Shown one piece after another: positions 37,687 to 51,500 of a stretch of 64,000 nucleotides of DNA. The position numbers and the translations under genes were made by a program. Under the pieces are notes generated by a model, which saw only the letters and a program-made list of their open reading frames with translations, searched no databases and was not told the origin of the DNA. The DNA comes from Acanthaster planci (lineage: Eukaryota; Echinodermata; Asteroidea; Valvatida; Acanthasteridae): NCBI RefSeq assembly GCF_001949145.1, contig NW_019091360.1:2955610-3019609 (forward strand). The letters run 5' to 3'. Each line of letters begins with the position of its first letter. Position 1 is the first letter of the stretch.

Positions 37687-38981
37687 TTAAACGTTTTAAA
37701 TGCTGATTCAACGATATTAGGGAAAACTATTGAAGTAACACTTAAAATGTTGAACTGACTCTTCAACTGTTGGATCTGATATTTAGAGTGCTTGGTTTAA
37801 CATTAAAAATTCTGGGTTCAGAACACTCAAAAGCGTGGGCGCTGACCACGTTTTATGTAAGTGCTCGATCAACAAAACCGCCTCATTACAACTTTATCCC
37901 TCATAAAAATAGAAGACCTTCAATCATTAAATACATATGTAAGGGGATACTTTCTTCAAAGTTCCACCCCCAAATTTTCCTACTTTGTTTAGCGTATCAG
38001 TTCAATGACCAACATTAAAATGTCCCAAAGGTTAGTTTAAAAAGTAAAAGTTAACCACGATAAGATATCGTTTTTAACCATAAAAAGTCCTATTTACAAA
38101 AAATGGTATCAAAGTTATAATGAAGACAAAAATCCGTTTAAACGATGTGGTATATGTATACAGTACTTACAAGGATACTGATAGTGTAGCGTGCATCATG
38201 GATATGACCAATTTAAACACGCTTAAAATACAAATCTGAATCTAATACTACACGACAAACGGAAAAACCAGGGTCGCATCGGATCAAATTATTGTCGAGA
38301 TTTTGATAAAGTGCACTGAAAGTTTGATGCATGAAATTGTTATTAGGAACGATTACCTGTACAGGACGTTAGAAAATCGGAGACTGCGGTCGTTTGGAAT
38401 GACTCAGAAACGGTTCAGATTCAGACGTCTCGTGAGCTAAACTCGATACAAGATTTGTTCATGTGTGCTAGTTAGGAAAATTGACTTTTAGAATCCCACA
38501 ATCCGCCAGACGCCTTGCCGTTCTGGGATGCCTTGGCAAACGCGGATCGACACATAGAAATTATGATGTGGATGATGTAAATATACGATTTTCATCTAAT
38601 TCTGTGACAGAAACATTATGACCAACAAAACTATAGCTGGGTGGCAAAATGACGCTAGAGCCACTTATAGAAACATATGTTTACAGCCTATCGCCTCATC
38701 CTTATCTTCTCTTATCGATACTGTTGTATCGTTCTATCCAAAGTTTCCCAGTTGTGCTTATCGGCCCATGATTATTTTTGTGCACGTGTTTACCAAATAC
38801 ATGAATTGTCCCATAAATAATTAGGGTCTTATGCTTGCCGACCTGATTATGATCATTTTATGTCTTTATCATCTAAAATAATTGTGAGGAATAACACAAG
38901 AAGCGAGCTGCGTGTGTATTTTGTACTTCTAGTGCTGCTCGCGGCTTGCATAGATACTAATCTAAAACCCAAATCAATAGA

Positions 38982-39079
38982 CGTAAAATATAATGACGTC
39001 ACGTTTTGTTTACACGTGCGCTTTCCCACCTGACTGCCATAGAAAAGTGCACGTGTAAACAGAGCGTGACGTCATATTT
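38982..39079. repeat. Inverted repeat with CRE and E-box words in both arms
   Basis: Left arm AATGACGTCACGTTTTGTTT + ACACGTGCGCTTTC; right arm GAAAAGTGCACGTGTAAACA + GAGCGTGACGTCATATT. Each arm has TGACGTCA (CRE) and CACGTG; spacer about 16 bp. Outer CAAATCAAT / ATTTGGATTG words extend the symmetry weakly. It lies about 0.5 kb past the stop of gene A, between A and C. Either a MITE or a regulatory site. Confidence 0.65.
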
Positions 39080-39536
39080 GGATTGAGCAAATTCGTTCTT
39101 AATACTATTGGTTCGGTGCGATTTTGGAATGATAATTTGAACCAGAGGTAACTTCAAGATAATTAGTGTTTTTCCTTAAGAAAGACGGAAGAAAAGGTTT
39201 GAGTTTAACAGTGCTGGCATAATCTGGAAATCCCGTCTCCTACTAAATTACCAACTTACGAAATGTGCTTGCAGATTTTTTTGGGTGTTTAGTGTATTTT
39301 AACAATTATCGTTTATATTATGACATTGCAACACTTCACAAACTAAGAGGGCCGGAATTTCGTTATCCTACGCAAATATCATTTAAACGTCTATGACAAC
39401 TAGCCAGTAAATAATGTCATATAGTCAAATTAATCGATCCTTCAGGCAGTTCAATAATTTTCCCATAAAGTCTGTCACTCATCTGAAACGTCCGGCAAGT
39501 TTCTTCGTGAAGAATTCCAGGCATAATCGGGTCTGT

Positions 39537-39580
39537 TCAAGACACTTTGTCGACAGCACCGATCAGGATGTTCAAGTCAC
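39537..39580 (-). CDS. PAH: Gene A exon 13 (stop codon)
   Basis: 44 nt encoding (G)[13 protein letters not shown] and TGA, the end of the tetramerisation helix (human EIGILCSALQKIK). Acceptor CCTTAAG|GT. The equivalent last exon of gene B is also 44 nt with nearly the same peptide, which confirms this call. Confidence 0.88.
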
Positions 39581-42500
39581 CTTAAGGAGAAAAGAAAAGA
39601 GCGACAGATATTTTGAAAAGAGAGAGTGAGATGAAGAGGGATGAAAACTATCAATGAGCATAAACTCGAAATGAATCCCCTGTCATTGTTAGTGGTTCAT
39701 CAGTTCGTTGCTGATGCATGGAAAGGAAAAACTTCTGCCGACGCCCAACATGATAAACATGCCCGCGGGAACACATATTTCTTAGGGGGTGCTCAGCTTG
39801 TAAATAAAATTTCAAGTCCAAGACCACTCAGCACGTCATATAAGCTTGTGTTTCAACTAGGCTAAGGTTTTTATATCAAGCTGTGCCGTAATTTGAGAGC
39901 ACCAAAATGCGACCATTACGTCGCGCGCCCTGGTCGCGCGCTGCTTGCACAGCGCGCCCAAGCCAAATACCTGTAGTCTGGATACCAGACCCGGTGATTC
40001 CAACTATTCTCGTCGAAGACTTTTTATCAATGCAGCCTTCTTTGGGCAGGGAATAAGACTGCATAGCCAAACAAAAATTGGCTGCGTCCGAATCTGTTGT
40101 CTAGAGCTAGGTCTAGGACTTTGCTCCTTAGGAAATATAGCCTACATTGTTGAGACACCAAGACATTAGACCTAGCCGTAGCTCTGGAAGCCCGTTTCGG
40201 ACACGGCCTCTGAACGAACGGACTCCGACATGAATATGCAGATATTTGACTGGCGTTCTGTGCTCTTGAGAAGTGTATTGTTTAAGAAAAAGTTACACTG
40301 CTAATTGTAATCATAAAAATCTAGGGTTTTTGGTGGATATCTGACATTGGTGAGTCTAATTATGTTTGTGGCTTAACGTGGTCAAAGTTGGGGGTGCTAT
40401 GTTGCATACCAGAACCCCCATCCAAAAACCTAGGGGTGCTTCAGCACCCGAAGGCCCCCTCCCCCGTTTCCGCGGGCTTGATGATAAAATAAGAGAAAGG
40501 AACTAAGGCTTTGTCCCACTGTTATGGCTAGGGCTATATAGGGGCACGACGTGCGGCTAATGGCCCGTGGCTGCATGCGGCCACTTCCCATGTGCTACTC
40601 GAGCAATTCGTCATTCGATTTAGACACGGCTTGACACTCTGATCCGGCTTATCAGCTTGTGCAGCCAGTTTATGGCTGCACAGATGCATGAACTGCATCA
40701 TGACGGGGTCGGCCGATTCGCATCATAAAGGCATCAGTGGGCGGGGGGGGGGGGTAATTGGAAACCCTCCTTTGTGAATCTGGAGACAGACGGCCGATCA
40801 CAATAACTGATGCCTGCCCTCGTGCTTTCCTCCAAACTGCTAGGCTTGGCAACCAAGCCTTGGCTGGAGTCCCTGAATCTGTCACTGAGAAGTTGGCCAA
40901 CAAAATGGGTGCCCAGACATCATGAGCAACTCAAAAGAAGTAGAAGTTTGTACAAAACAAACAGGCAAGTACATACAGGGACACTGGTGGACGAGTTGAG
41001 AGATGGGGATTAATTGAGTGATAGAAAGTATAAGGAGGAGGTTCAGTGGTGCTAAGGCAATGAGTCAGTCCGGTCTGTTTCACTTTATTCCAACTGCTTG
41101 AGCATCGATCCGTAATACCAATGGTTTGAGGGGTAGGCCTAGTAGGGAGAGCTGAGGAAAGGTGAACTTGATGGAGAGTCGGATCTGAGACAAGGTAGAC
41201 AAGGAGGACAGATTAATTATTTGATCGTCATAAAGGTAATGCAGGGTGGAGAAGCAAGACGGGCAACGTGATTTACCTCGGATAGACTGGGCCAGCTCCT
41301 TCAGCTGTGTCTTCTTCTCCAACACCTCCACAGACTGGGTGTAGGGATCGTAGCGGAGCAAGAAGGGCCGTGGTATGCTGGAGGTATACTGTCTGTCAGT
41401 GAAGATAAGTAGAGCAATTAACACTTTCCTATCGTGTTGCCATGGTGATGGGTTCAAATTAATCAAGTTCTCAATACAGTCTCTCAGAAGTCAATCACAA
41501 GTCAAACAGTCTCAATCACGTCAAAAGAAAATTTTTTTATATGGTGGTTTTGAAAAGTTATTATCACTGCCTAAAAGGCAATTGCACAAGTATTACAAAA
41601 ACAAAATTAAAAAATCTCTAAAAGGAAATCCATGAAGTGACATGAACTTGAACATGAACTATTAAAGACAAATTAACAAATTACCAAAATGTTTACCTGT
41701 ACAAGAATCCACATCTCCTGAAGAGAGCCATCATGGCAATGAAATTAGCTTTTATTAAAGGGCCTAATTAGTTCTGTTCTGAACAAATCGTGAAGAAGAC
41801 AATTCTCTGTTAACTGGTGATCCTCTGTGACTTTATAATCATCTTCCGACTCACTTGTGATCCCAGTATGTTACACAGTTTCACCCTTCTTTGGTATTTA
41901 TGTCTTTTAATTTCCTTCTTTATTTCCTTTTATTCATCATCAAATAGTGAAATTGGCGTAACTTTTGCCTTCAGCTATTGTCATGTCTTTTATCTCTTAT
42001 CCGTCCTTTGTTTTCGTCTAGTAGTTGCTCGCGTTGTTGTTCTTGTTAGGTCTTATGTCTCAAAGGCTATTTTTTACAAGTCTTGGCTTATTCAACAGCG
42101 TCATGCTCTTTTCTTTTCTCATTTGTACATGGACTACTTTTTCTTTATCTCATCAAAAGTTCATTAAAATGTTCTTGTTTTTCACTTAGCATCTGAAAAA
42201 CGTTTGTGTACATCCACTTTGCTAATTTCAATATACCGAGTTTATTTAATTATCAATGTATTTTCCTAAGTTTATCCATTTTCTTTAATTCCTATGTAAC
42301 TCAATGATTGACGTATTTTCTGAACAAGGGTATGGAATAAAATGGCTTCTTGAAATTGAAATTGATTCCAGTCTTTCGATGATATCATTGCTCATTGAAG
42401 CTTATTAAAAATTAATTCACCAATCTTGGCCTCAAATCGAGAGGCTTATTTTTTTCATGGAAACCTCCTCTATGACAGTACCTCATTTTATTCTTGGCGT

Positions 42501-45500
42501 CTTCAAAGCTCTCTGCTATGAAGTAAACTGGCTGGAAACCCTCCACGGGGTACTTTTGCACCGCCATCTTAGCCGGGTCGAAGGGTTTGAGTTCGGGCTT
42601 GTCAGTCAGACAGTACTGGCAGACAGGGTTGGTTAATGTTCAAAAAGTAGTGAAAATAAACAGGAATGCCAAACTGTAGCCTAACAGGGTTGTTGTCGTC
42701 CCATTCCTTGCATTTGGATCTTTTTTGGCCGATATGATGAGAAAGAATAAGGAAGCAATATGTTGGTTGTCACTTCATTAAGAGTCATCACTCTTACAGT
42801 CCGTCCGTGGTGCTGTTTATCAAGCTGTCTGTTACCTATCTGTCATATGTTTGATACACTGTAAAAACTCGGGTGTTAAAATCAACACTTTTGGGTGTTA
42901 TCAGATGACCACACCATAGGGTGTTGCTTTAACACTGATGATGTTACTTTGCACACCTATAAGTGTTACAGTGCACTAGAAGGTGTTACAAGTAACACCA
43001 AAATTTCAACACTAGTGAAAAGTGTTGGTGTAGCCTTCTGAAAAACCGTGGGTGTTACATTTAACACCCCAGTTTTTGTAGTGTAGTCTTTCACATCCGT
43101 TCTAGTTGAAATTAAGACTTGTATAAACCAACTAAACAACTTTTGTTTGTTTATGTGCTGTTCACCAAATGTCGAAGGATACACATTAGCACGGCAGAAA
43201 AATGGCCCTATAGAGCCACCAATGTGGTCAATCCAGGATTTCTCTCCTGGAGAGACCTGTGTATGTTCTTTTAGTCTTACCTGCAGTTCCCCGAAGGAGG
43301 ACAGCAGCCCAGCACCGTATGCTTTGCGTTGACCATTCTGAATACACATCCCGAACTCCACAATGAACCAGTAGCACTGACCATGCGTGTGGGGGGGGGT
43401 TGGTAATAATCCAAGAAGATTTTTAAGCTTACTAATTCCCTAGTATTGCATACATACAACGATTTCTATAGATAACCAATATTGGCAGAAACTATTATTT
43501 TATTAATAATTTTGTTAACTGGTACACTCTAATACCTGATGCTTTCCCGACAAACGTTCATCCCGAGTCAAGGACATCAGGAGTTCCTTACAGAGCACTT
43601 TTGAAAAGGTCAACTAATGATAACTTACTGTTGACAGCTTTTCTAAGTATTCGTCAGGTGCACCAAGAGAAGCTAAACCAATATCCTGAGAGTAAAGGAG
43701 AAACAAGTCAAGAAACAGTATAGTATCAACCAACAAGGCTTGCCAGGCAAGTGTTTATCTCCAACCGTCCCGAGCATTAAAGCCAGTGATAACTTTTCTA
43801 CACAAACCCATTAATCGCATGATATCTCCTGGCATATAGTGGTAACCATTGCATTTTTAAATGGAAATATGCACATAACACTAATAAAAAAAACCTAGCT
43901 TACTCACACACCAACTGGATTGGAACATTGGACCCTCTGCTCACAAGTAACAACCACACTCATTTAAACCTTCTGAGGGCGGGTTCAGACCCAACGCGGA
44001 GGGGGCGAATTCGATTTTTTGACGGACAACAAATTTGCAATTTTTATGACCTCTGTCAAAGGTAAGTGAAACACCTTCTGCTTGGTTCCTTTGACATGGC
44101 CGCGCTGCCCCCATCTATCAATGTGCAAAGTGGGCACTTAATTATTCTGAATCAAATGCTTTTTTCTGTTTTCGAGAATCATTTTTTCACTTGCGAGTTG
44201 GAAACGAACAAAAGCGAGAATTATACGCAAAAAGAAATCGCATCCTGAAATCTTACCTGCGAGAACTGGGCAAAGTTGGGATCTGCAAACATGGGCACGT
44301 GTCCAATCAGCTCGTGGCAAATGTCACTGGTGATAACAAGAGATAATGTCAGTCCGTTCGGTATTCCAAGAGTGGAGTCCCCACATGAAGTGCGCCCGAG
44401 GTTCGTTCCGGTGCCACGGTCTGCGTGTGTGCATCAGTGTGGACATACGCCGACCTGCTTGAACCTCCAATGACCATGCCTTTTGAAATTTACCTATCTG
44501 GCTCATTATCCATCAATCTGTGACAAGTTTAGGAAGTCAATTTTTTAATTTTCTCATTTTCAAATATCTGCCGGTATCGTAACTGTATTCTTCAGAGAAT
44601 AAGTATTTGTTCAAGTGGTTATTGTTTTATCATTGAAGAGGTGCCATTCCCCTCAACAAAAATTTCTCCATTGTTTTGTTGAACGTCACAGCTATTCCCC
44701 TCGAACGTTGCAGCTTTTTTATCGAAAAGGTTAGTGTCGATGTAGACTCACGGCTCTGGTGTGTACCAAGGGTTGGATCCGTGCCTGATGTACTGGCTAC
44801 AGTGGAACACACGGAACGCCAAGGCAGCAAGGAAATCCCTTGAGGAAATCAATCCAGCCGATGGGCGGAGGGTGAATCCAGTGCGATCTGGCCATTGAGG
44901 GGAAATTTGACCAAAAAAATCAACTAACAAAACACATATAGTCACTTCGCTGATTTTTTTCAAAATGCATTCTTGCTACGGCGTGGGCAAACTCGAAATT
45001 GCTACAAAACATCACCCCAGGCAACAATCTGCTTGCTGGCTGTCAAAAAGCTGTTAGATTAGTGTCTTTAATGAATCCCTCTGCTCTGTACAGATGCTGA
45101 GGGTGAGCATGTGCTTTACCTTTGAGGAAGTTTGAGACATCTTCAAGTTGTGGAATGTTGTCCTCTCGGTAGCCACAGTTCTCCACCAGGAGAGGGAACA
45201 TGTGGTTGAATTCCCGGCAGGCGTGGGTGGGGAACAGCTCGGTCACCTTGCCAAACACGGTGCCCCAGGTCTTGATCTCGTTGATCGTGTAGGTGACGCG
45301 GGGAATCGGGGTCCCACTGGAAAAGGCAATAAGACAAACGATTTGCATATGAACATTCACTTTTGTTTGGAGAAAGAATTAGGTTAATATCTAATGTTGG
45401 ACAGTGATATTAACTCCAAGGTACTCACTATTTGTAGTTGAAAGCAATGTCAGCGAATTCTTTGCGCCTGGCGTGGTACGCAAGATCAGCGAAGCCCTGT

Positions 45501-48500
45501 TGAAGCAATATGGGTAACAAGTTAATAGACCTATACTAAACAAATTCGGCTGTCTTCCTTTTTCAAAATCACCAGAATTTACATAATTTCATAACAATGG
45601 AAATCAAACAAAAATTAGTGTCATAATAGTTTCAAAGATCACACACACAGGTCTGTAAATTTTAAACCAAATTTATCTAAACCGAAAATTATGTTCACAG
45701 TGGGCATTAGTCCGAAATTTGCGTACTTGCTTATTTTCCTGTTATTCTGATGAGATAGATTAGTGAACAAAATAGCTGCAAATATAGGCCACGTTCACTG
45801 AAAACTTTTCAAAGCAACGAACACAATGTTTGCTACAAGATAAGGTAAGAGCTTTAATATTGTTAATGGCTAATGCATTTAATAGATTGCAAATAAATCA
45901 ATTTGCTGAAGCTACTGATAACAGAAGAGCTTGATTTAATGTCAGACGAAAGCAATCACACTACAGACCGTGTACCAAGTGTTCCCGAAATCGTGTGTTT
46001 TAGTCAGGTGGCGCTGATTTCTATGTGCAACGGTTATCGACAGAGATATTACTCCAGTCCAAAAAGAGGATCATGAGATTTTTAGGTGTTGCCTGGTGGT
46101 CACAGAGAGGCAGACGAGTCAAAGCCGACTATTTTTCCCAGCAATATGCGCGCACAACGCCGGCCGAAACACCAGAGGGCACATGAAAAGTAGGAAAGTA
46201 GCGTGAAAGTAGGTCACACAGTGAGCTTCTGGAACCCTCGCGCAGCCCGTCTATGGGGCGTTTATTTGGGACTGCCCATCACGTTCTACAATGTCTGGAA
46301 AAATGTTTTCCAATTAAACCATCCTAAGAAACACTTTTGTCGGAATTTTAGCTTTGAGTTCAAGAAATATTGTGAAAAAATTACCTGCAGATGTGTAAGA
46401 AACGAATTTCATTAGGTCTAACGATCTCCCAACGCCGGCACTATTGTTGCTGGGTCTAAGTGTTAAACCGTTTGCTATCACGTCATGCACTTACATGAGA
46501 ACAAGAACGTATGACTTCGTGAAGATTTACCTCCCTACAGTCGATGGGTTCTAAATTCAGTCGGGCTGACCTGGTGGAGTTCTTGTCAAAAAAGTTTAGA
46601 TAACACTTCAGAATTTATCCAATGTAGATCATCCCTTCAAATTCATTTCCTTCAAACTCTGCTAAAACTAACTTTGTTCTCCTGTTTATTTCAATCGTTA
46701 TACCTTACGGCTATCAGGAAATAATATCTTAACTTTTCTGTTGCGTACGAACACCTTGAGTTGCACTGGTCGTTATGTATTTTTTAGAGTTTCGGAAGTG
46801 AGAGGTCAGTTTTGGCGTCAAACGTTTCTTTTAGCTTCAATAAATTAATATATTAGTTAAACTTTTACACAGACAGTTTATGGAGTCGATTTTTTAAGTA
46901 AATGAATGAAAAATAAATGCAAAATTCATGCACATTATCTGTCCAGTTCAAGGGTTTCGGTAACGCGCCATCAGGGTCAACTTGAGGCTCTATTCTCATT
47001 ATAAAATACCAAGAGTCGATCGTATGAGGGCGTGCTCTGCATCCTGTGCGTTGAGCTCACAGACATAATTATAAACTCATAGACTGCCACACCGCATTCC
47101 AAAACTGTACATGAACATTTCGTGATATGCACCGCGCCCAATTAAACTCAAAACAATCAAATTCACCCCTCAGTATGGATAATTTACGCAAAGGTGAAGA
47201 ATTCCATCCTGGAAATTCTATAAAACCATTTTTCAACTCCTTTATAGTCCTCTATAGTCCACATGGATTCAAAATAATGCGGTTGGCAACATTTTGAAAC
47301 AAGGTGCAGTGCAGTATCGAACAAAAAGCGAACATATTTTGAGAGCACAATGTAAACAAATACAAGTGTATCAGGAATAGCATACAAAGCTATCTTGACA
47401 GCCTTCACTTTCAAAAATCAGCGTTGCAGATCGGCCATAACTCATCCAATTTCGAGGTGTCCCAAACGACAGGAGTATGGTATATGGGTCTTTCACTAAG
47501 GGGTGCTTCCCTTCAACTCGAATGAGTGTGCATTCGGCATGAGCTCTGGGGTTAGGTGCTCTTATTGGGGATACGTTCTGCCAGGCAGAAGGACTCCGCA
47601 TCCGCCTTGAGCAGAAGCACTCCCTCATCGGTTGAAAAGAGCCATGTTGTCGGGCAGTGCTCATTTTGTTGGTAGCGACGCTGCTGTAAAGTTTGTATGT
47701 CATACTCGTTTGTGAACCAGCGAAGTGCAGGTTCCAGCAAAGGAACTAGACTGCATGGTTCCGTTCCGTTCGTAGTCTCCGGACGTCTTACAGTCGTCCT
47801 CCTAACGTAGGGCCTGGTAGCGAGTAATGAATCCGGCAGAATTCTGCCGGGTGTAAGTAAATGAGGAAACGATGCGCGCTCAATGTACAAATCCTCAAGC
47901 AGGAGCTGATAGCATATTTTGCTTTTTTCCTCTTCGTTATCGAAAATAACCATAAATTATTCATTTATCTAGAATTTAGAACGATAACCACTGATTTGAA
48001 ATAAAATGGTGTAAAATAATTTATTGATGATAATCATTGAAAAAATACAATACTACACCGTGATCAAAAGAGGCTTAGCAAAGGACAGGTACTTGTGTTT
48101 TATTCACCTCTCTGCTTGAATGCGTTTCCAGTCAAAGGCTAACTGCTGTTGGCCCGACTAAAACTTGAATATTCAGCATCCAAATTGACAGGGCTAGCTA
48201 CCGTCCCTATATTTTTTATAATAGGGACTGGGACCAGTCCACAAAGGACCCCCTTGCCTTTGCTAGGACAATTACGACCTCTTTTGCTCCAGCTCTGGGC
48301 TCATGATTTAATCAGCAAAACCGTTAGTTTGTACCTGAGAGTACACAAGATGCTCTGTTGTCTTACCGTTCATGGACCCCTTGGAAATCAAGTTTGGGCT
48401 CTCCATTGGAGTCCCCCAAACCAGCATTGTATCTTGACTGTTATGAGTCGTCCAAAGAGCATCTTTGGGACCTCATTTACGCTAGGAAGGGGTTTGGCCG

Positions 48501-51500
48501 TCGCATTACTGGCTTTACAGCGCAGTGAACCTACGATACGACTTCGTTAGCTTCTTTCTGTCGAATTTGCATAAATCAAACCGGCCAGCATCCTCTCAGG
48601 TGAAGCAGGAACAAGGAAGAAGTGCCAGGGATTAGTTTCTTCCACCTGCATACCCCATTCAATCCTAATTACTTAACCACGAGACGCCGACTCAACATAT
48701 TTTAATGTAGAGGCATTATGCTACAAAGAATCTTCATTTCTTGTAGTTTGTTGTTTGTTTGTTTGTTTGTTTTTCTTTTGTTTTATAATTAACTCACTGG
48801 ATAGTCCGCCTCGAAATCTGCTCCATATCCCACGATGCTCCGGGCAAGCGTATCCGTATCCTTGATCTTTCTCGGGAACCACGGGACTGGAAGGCGAGGT
48901 AAGCCGTCAGAAACAACCAAATCACGGGTCAAATCTACTAATGTGCTTTCTCCAAATTCCCTTTAATTTGCAGTTACTTACGCTGGGTGGGCCTAAAAAG
49001 GGTTCTACTCGTCTATAGCACACTCGTACCTCTGCAACGAAGGTTGTCTATAGGTTTATTGATAGATGGGAAATGAAACTGTAATCTTGTATTCCTCTCA
49101 CTGAATGGTTGGAGTTATGCAATTTGCCCTTTCAGTTAACATGTGATACTTAATTGGGATGGTTTCAATATAGACTTACTTACAGAATCTTGGCTGTAAA
49201 TTCTTATTTGTTTAAAATTGGTAAAAGAGATAACAACTTGTGTTCTCTTTTGTAAAGCTGAGAGTGAAACCTTGATGCATCACTTTTGTACTTGTAAGTT
49301 TTCCACCTCTTTTTGGAATCAGATCGGAGATTGGCTTAAAAATACCCTGAACACTGATATTTTTTGGATAACAAAACTACCCTTTTCGCAATTTATGATG
49401 ATTCCAGAAATGTACTCAATTTAATTATCTTGCTTTGCCGTTTCCACATTCATAAGGTGAAAATGGTTTTGTGCACGATTAAACTCTTCTTCAGCGTATG
49501 AAAAGTGTTTGAAATCTTTTTGAAGTTTAGTGAACAGTAAAGTACACTTGCAAAATAGAAGGTTTTCCAGGCACGCTGGGCCGCTGTCAGAGTGATGCAA
49601 ATCCAGGAAGACACGGTTCAGTTGCATATGTTTAATATCAAGTTTTGAATCCAAACTTGCCCTTGGAAATCATTTAAGAGAAAAGATGCTCGCTCGCTTA
49701 TTGACATATACGAAAACTTGCTTGGAAATCTTCAATAGCGATGTATGAAAATCTAACAATTTTTTGCGCACAAATCAATGCAACATTGAGAGTTGGTGTT
49801 AGAACCACCAAAAGTACCATTACATGGTACTTTTGCGTATGGATATGCAAATTCATATTAGCATAAAAATCACAAAGGCCACAAAATACAGGGGAAAAAA
49901 AGCAAAACAAAACTTCAATTTCATGGATTAATTTCAGTAATCTTTATCAACTTAACATAATTTCTTCAACTCAGACCGACCCCTTCACTCATACTTGTGG
50001 GTATCATAGTTATTATCCTAACTTACTTACTTAGTAACTTACTTGTTTTTTTCTCTGAGGGAGGCGAAAGCACTTGGACATACTTTGCCTTCTCTTTCAG
50101 CTTATCCAGGACAGTGTCCAACTTGTCCGCCTTCTCTTCGCAGACTATCAGGAATTCGTAGTCTCCTTTGTCTCGCTTGGACAGGCGAGACTCAATCAGC
50201 GACAAGTTAATGCCATACTCCTACAAGAAAATATGTGAACTTTGCAAATGTAGTATGTTCTGAGCCAATATGGCTAAGAGGTCAAAGTAGAAGGGAGCAC
50301 CGGTATTTCTCACAAGACTGGGTGGGATTCGCGACATGGCCCAAGTTTCAATGCGTTATGACAATATCCAAGCTTAATTTGATTTTTTTTTTAGTTTAAA
50401 CATGGTACGTACCTCGAATATCATGAGAGTGCGAGCAAGAATTCCTACTTTGTCTTTCAACCCAATTACGAGAGCTGTGTGGCCATTCTCCACCGTCAGT
50501 TCTGAATTACCATTCTGCAGATGATCCTATGAATCAGATCCAAATTGACAGGATGAAAATGACAGGGATATTAAAGGTTCGATATTTGAACACTATTGAG
50601 GACGTCGGGCAACTGAGTGCAAGGAGCTCAGACAGTTGCTTTCAACCAGACTCGACGGTGCCCAAAGCATGCTTGACGACGCCCATGGTTGACGAATTAA
50701 GAATCTGAATGTTAATGTCTTTTGGGGTATGTGCGAATACCAATGGTACTATCGTGGATCGTGCGTTCTTGGAGCTTTTTTTTTTTTGGAGCTGGATAAG
50801 CCTGACATAGTTTGATTACGAATCCGCCCACTCAGAAACGTAATGTTAGAAAAAAAAGAAAAATCTTAGCATTTTTTTTATAACCAGCACGATTTTTCGT
50901 GGTTTTTTTTTAAATTCCCAACGCAGCGTTTTGAGTCAGTTTGAAAAAAAGTCAAAGTTATTTTCCCTTCATTGTACCAAAAGCACTTAGGCCTGTATAC
51001 GTCTTTTAAATATAGTGTAAGTTAGGTGTGTAAGTGCATTTTTCCCGCCCTCCTAACTCACGATATTTCATACTATATTTGTAATCTAATAGAATAAAGA
51101 ACTCTCGGCCATAGAGAAAAATTTTGAGAACAAAATCCCCATTCGTCCCTCCCGAGCCCTCACCCAAAACATGGATGACGGGCTTGGATAAGTTGGTTGG
51201 TAGGAATGGCGCACGTGCACCTGAAGGTCGTGAACCGCGCGAATGTAGCATGCGCAGAAAACTGCCATGGCACACGGACTTCATTTGTAATGCCTTAAAT
51301 TAAACGCAGAGGTCATTGAAGCCACTTGTGGCCATCTTACCGCGCAAAATACAAATGTAAAACAAAGGCTTTGCTTGCCGTTCGGATCATGGCATCAGTT
51401 GTTACAATGGCAAGCGAGCCAATTCACCATCACCTTGTATTCGGCACCATAAAATGGCCGCCTGTGGCTTCAATTGGTACAATGGCAAGCGAGCCAATTC

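Larger units (their letters stand above)
35522..39536. other. A-C intergenic region; no ACT exons found
   Basis: Searched by eye on the minus strand for counterparts of gene A exons 1-3; none found. Holds family P copy 5 and the CRE inverted repeat. Unassigned open frames near 36.25-36.6 kb have no recognisable content. Confidence 0.4.

Noticed and set aside
45148-45387. 79-codon plus-strand frame
   Set aside because: Antisense shadow of gene A exon 6.
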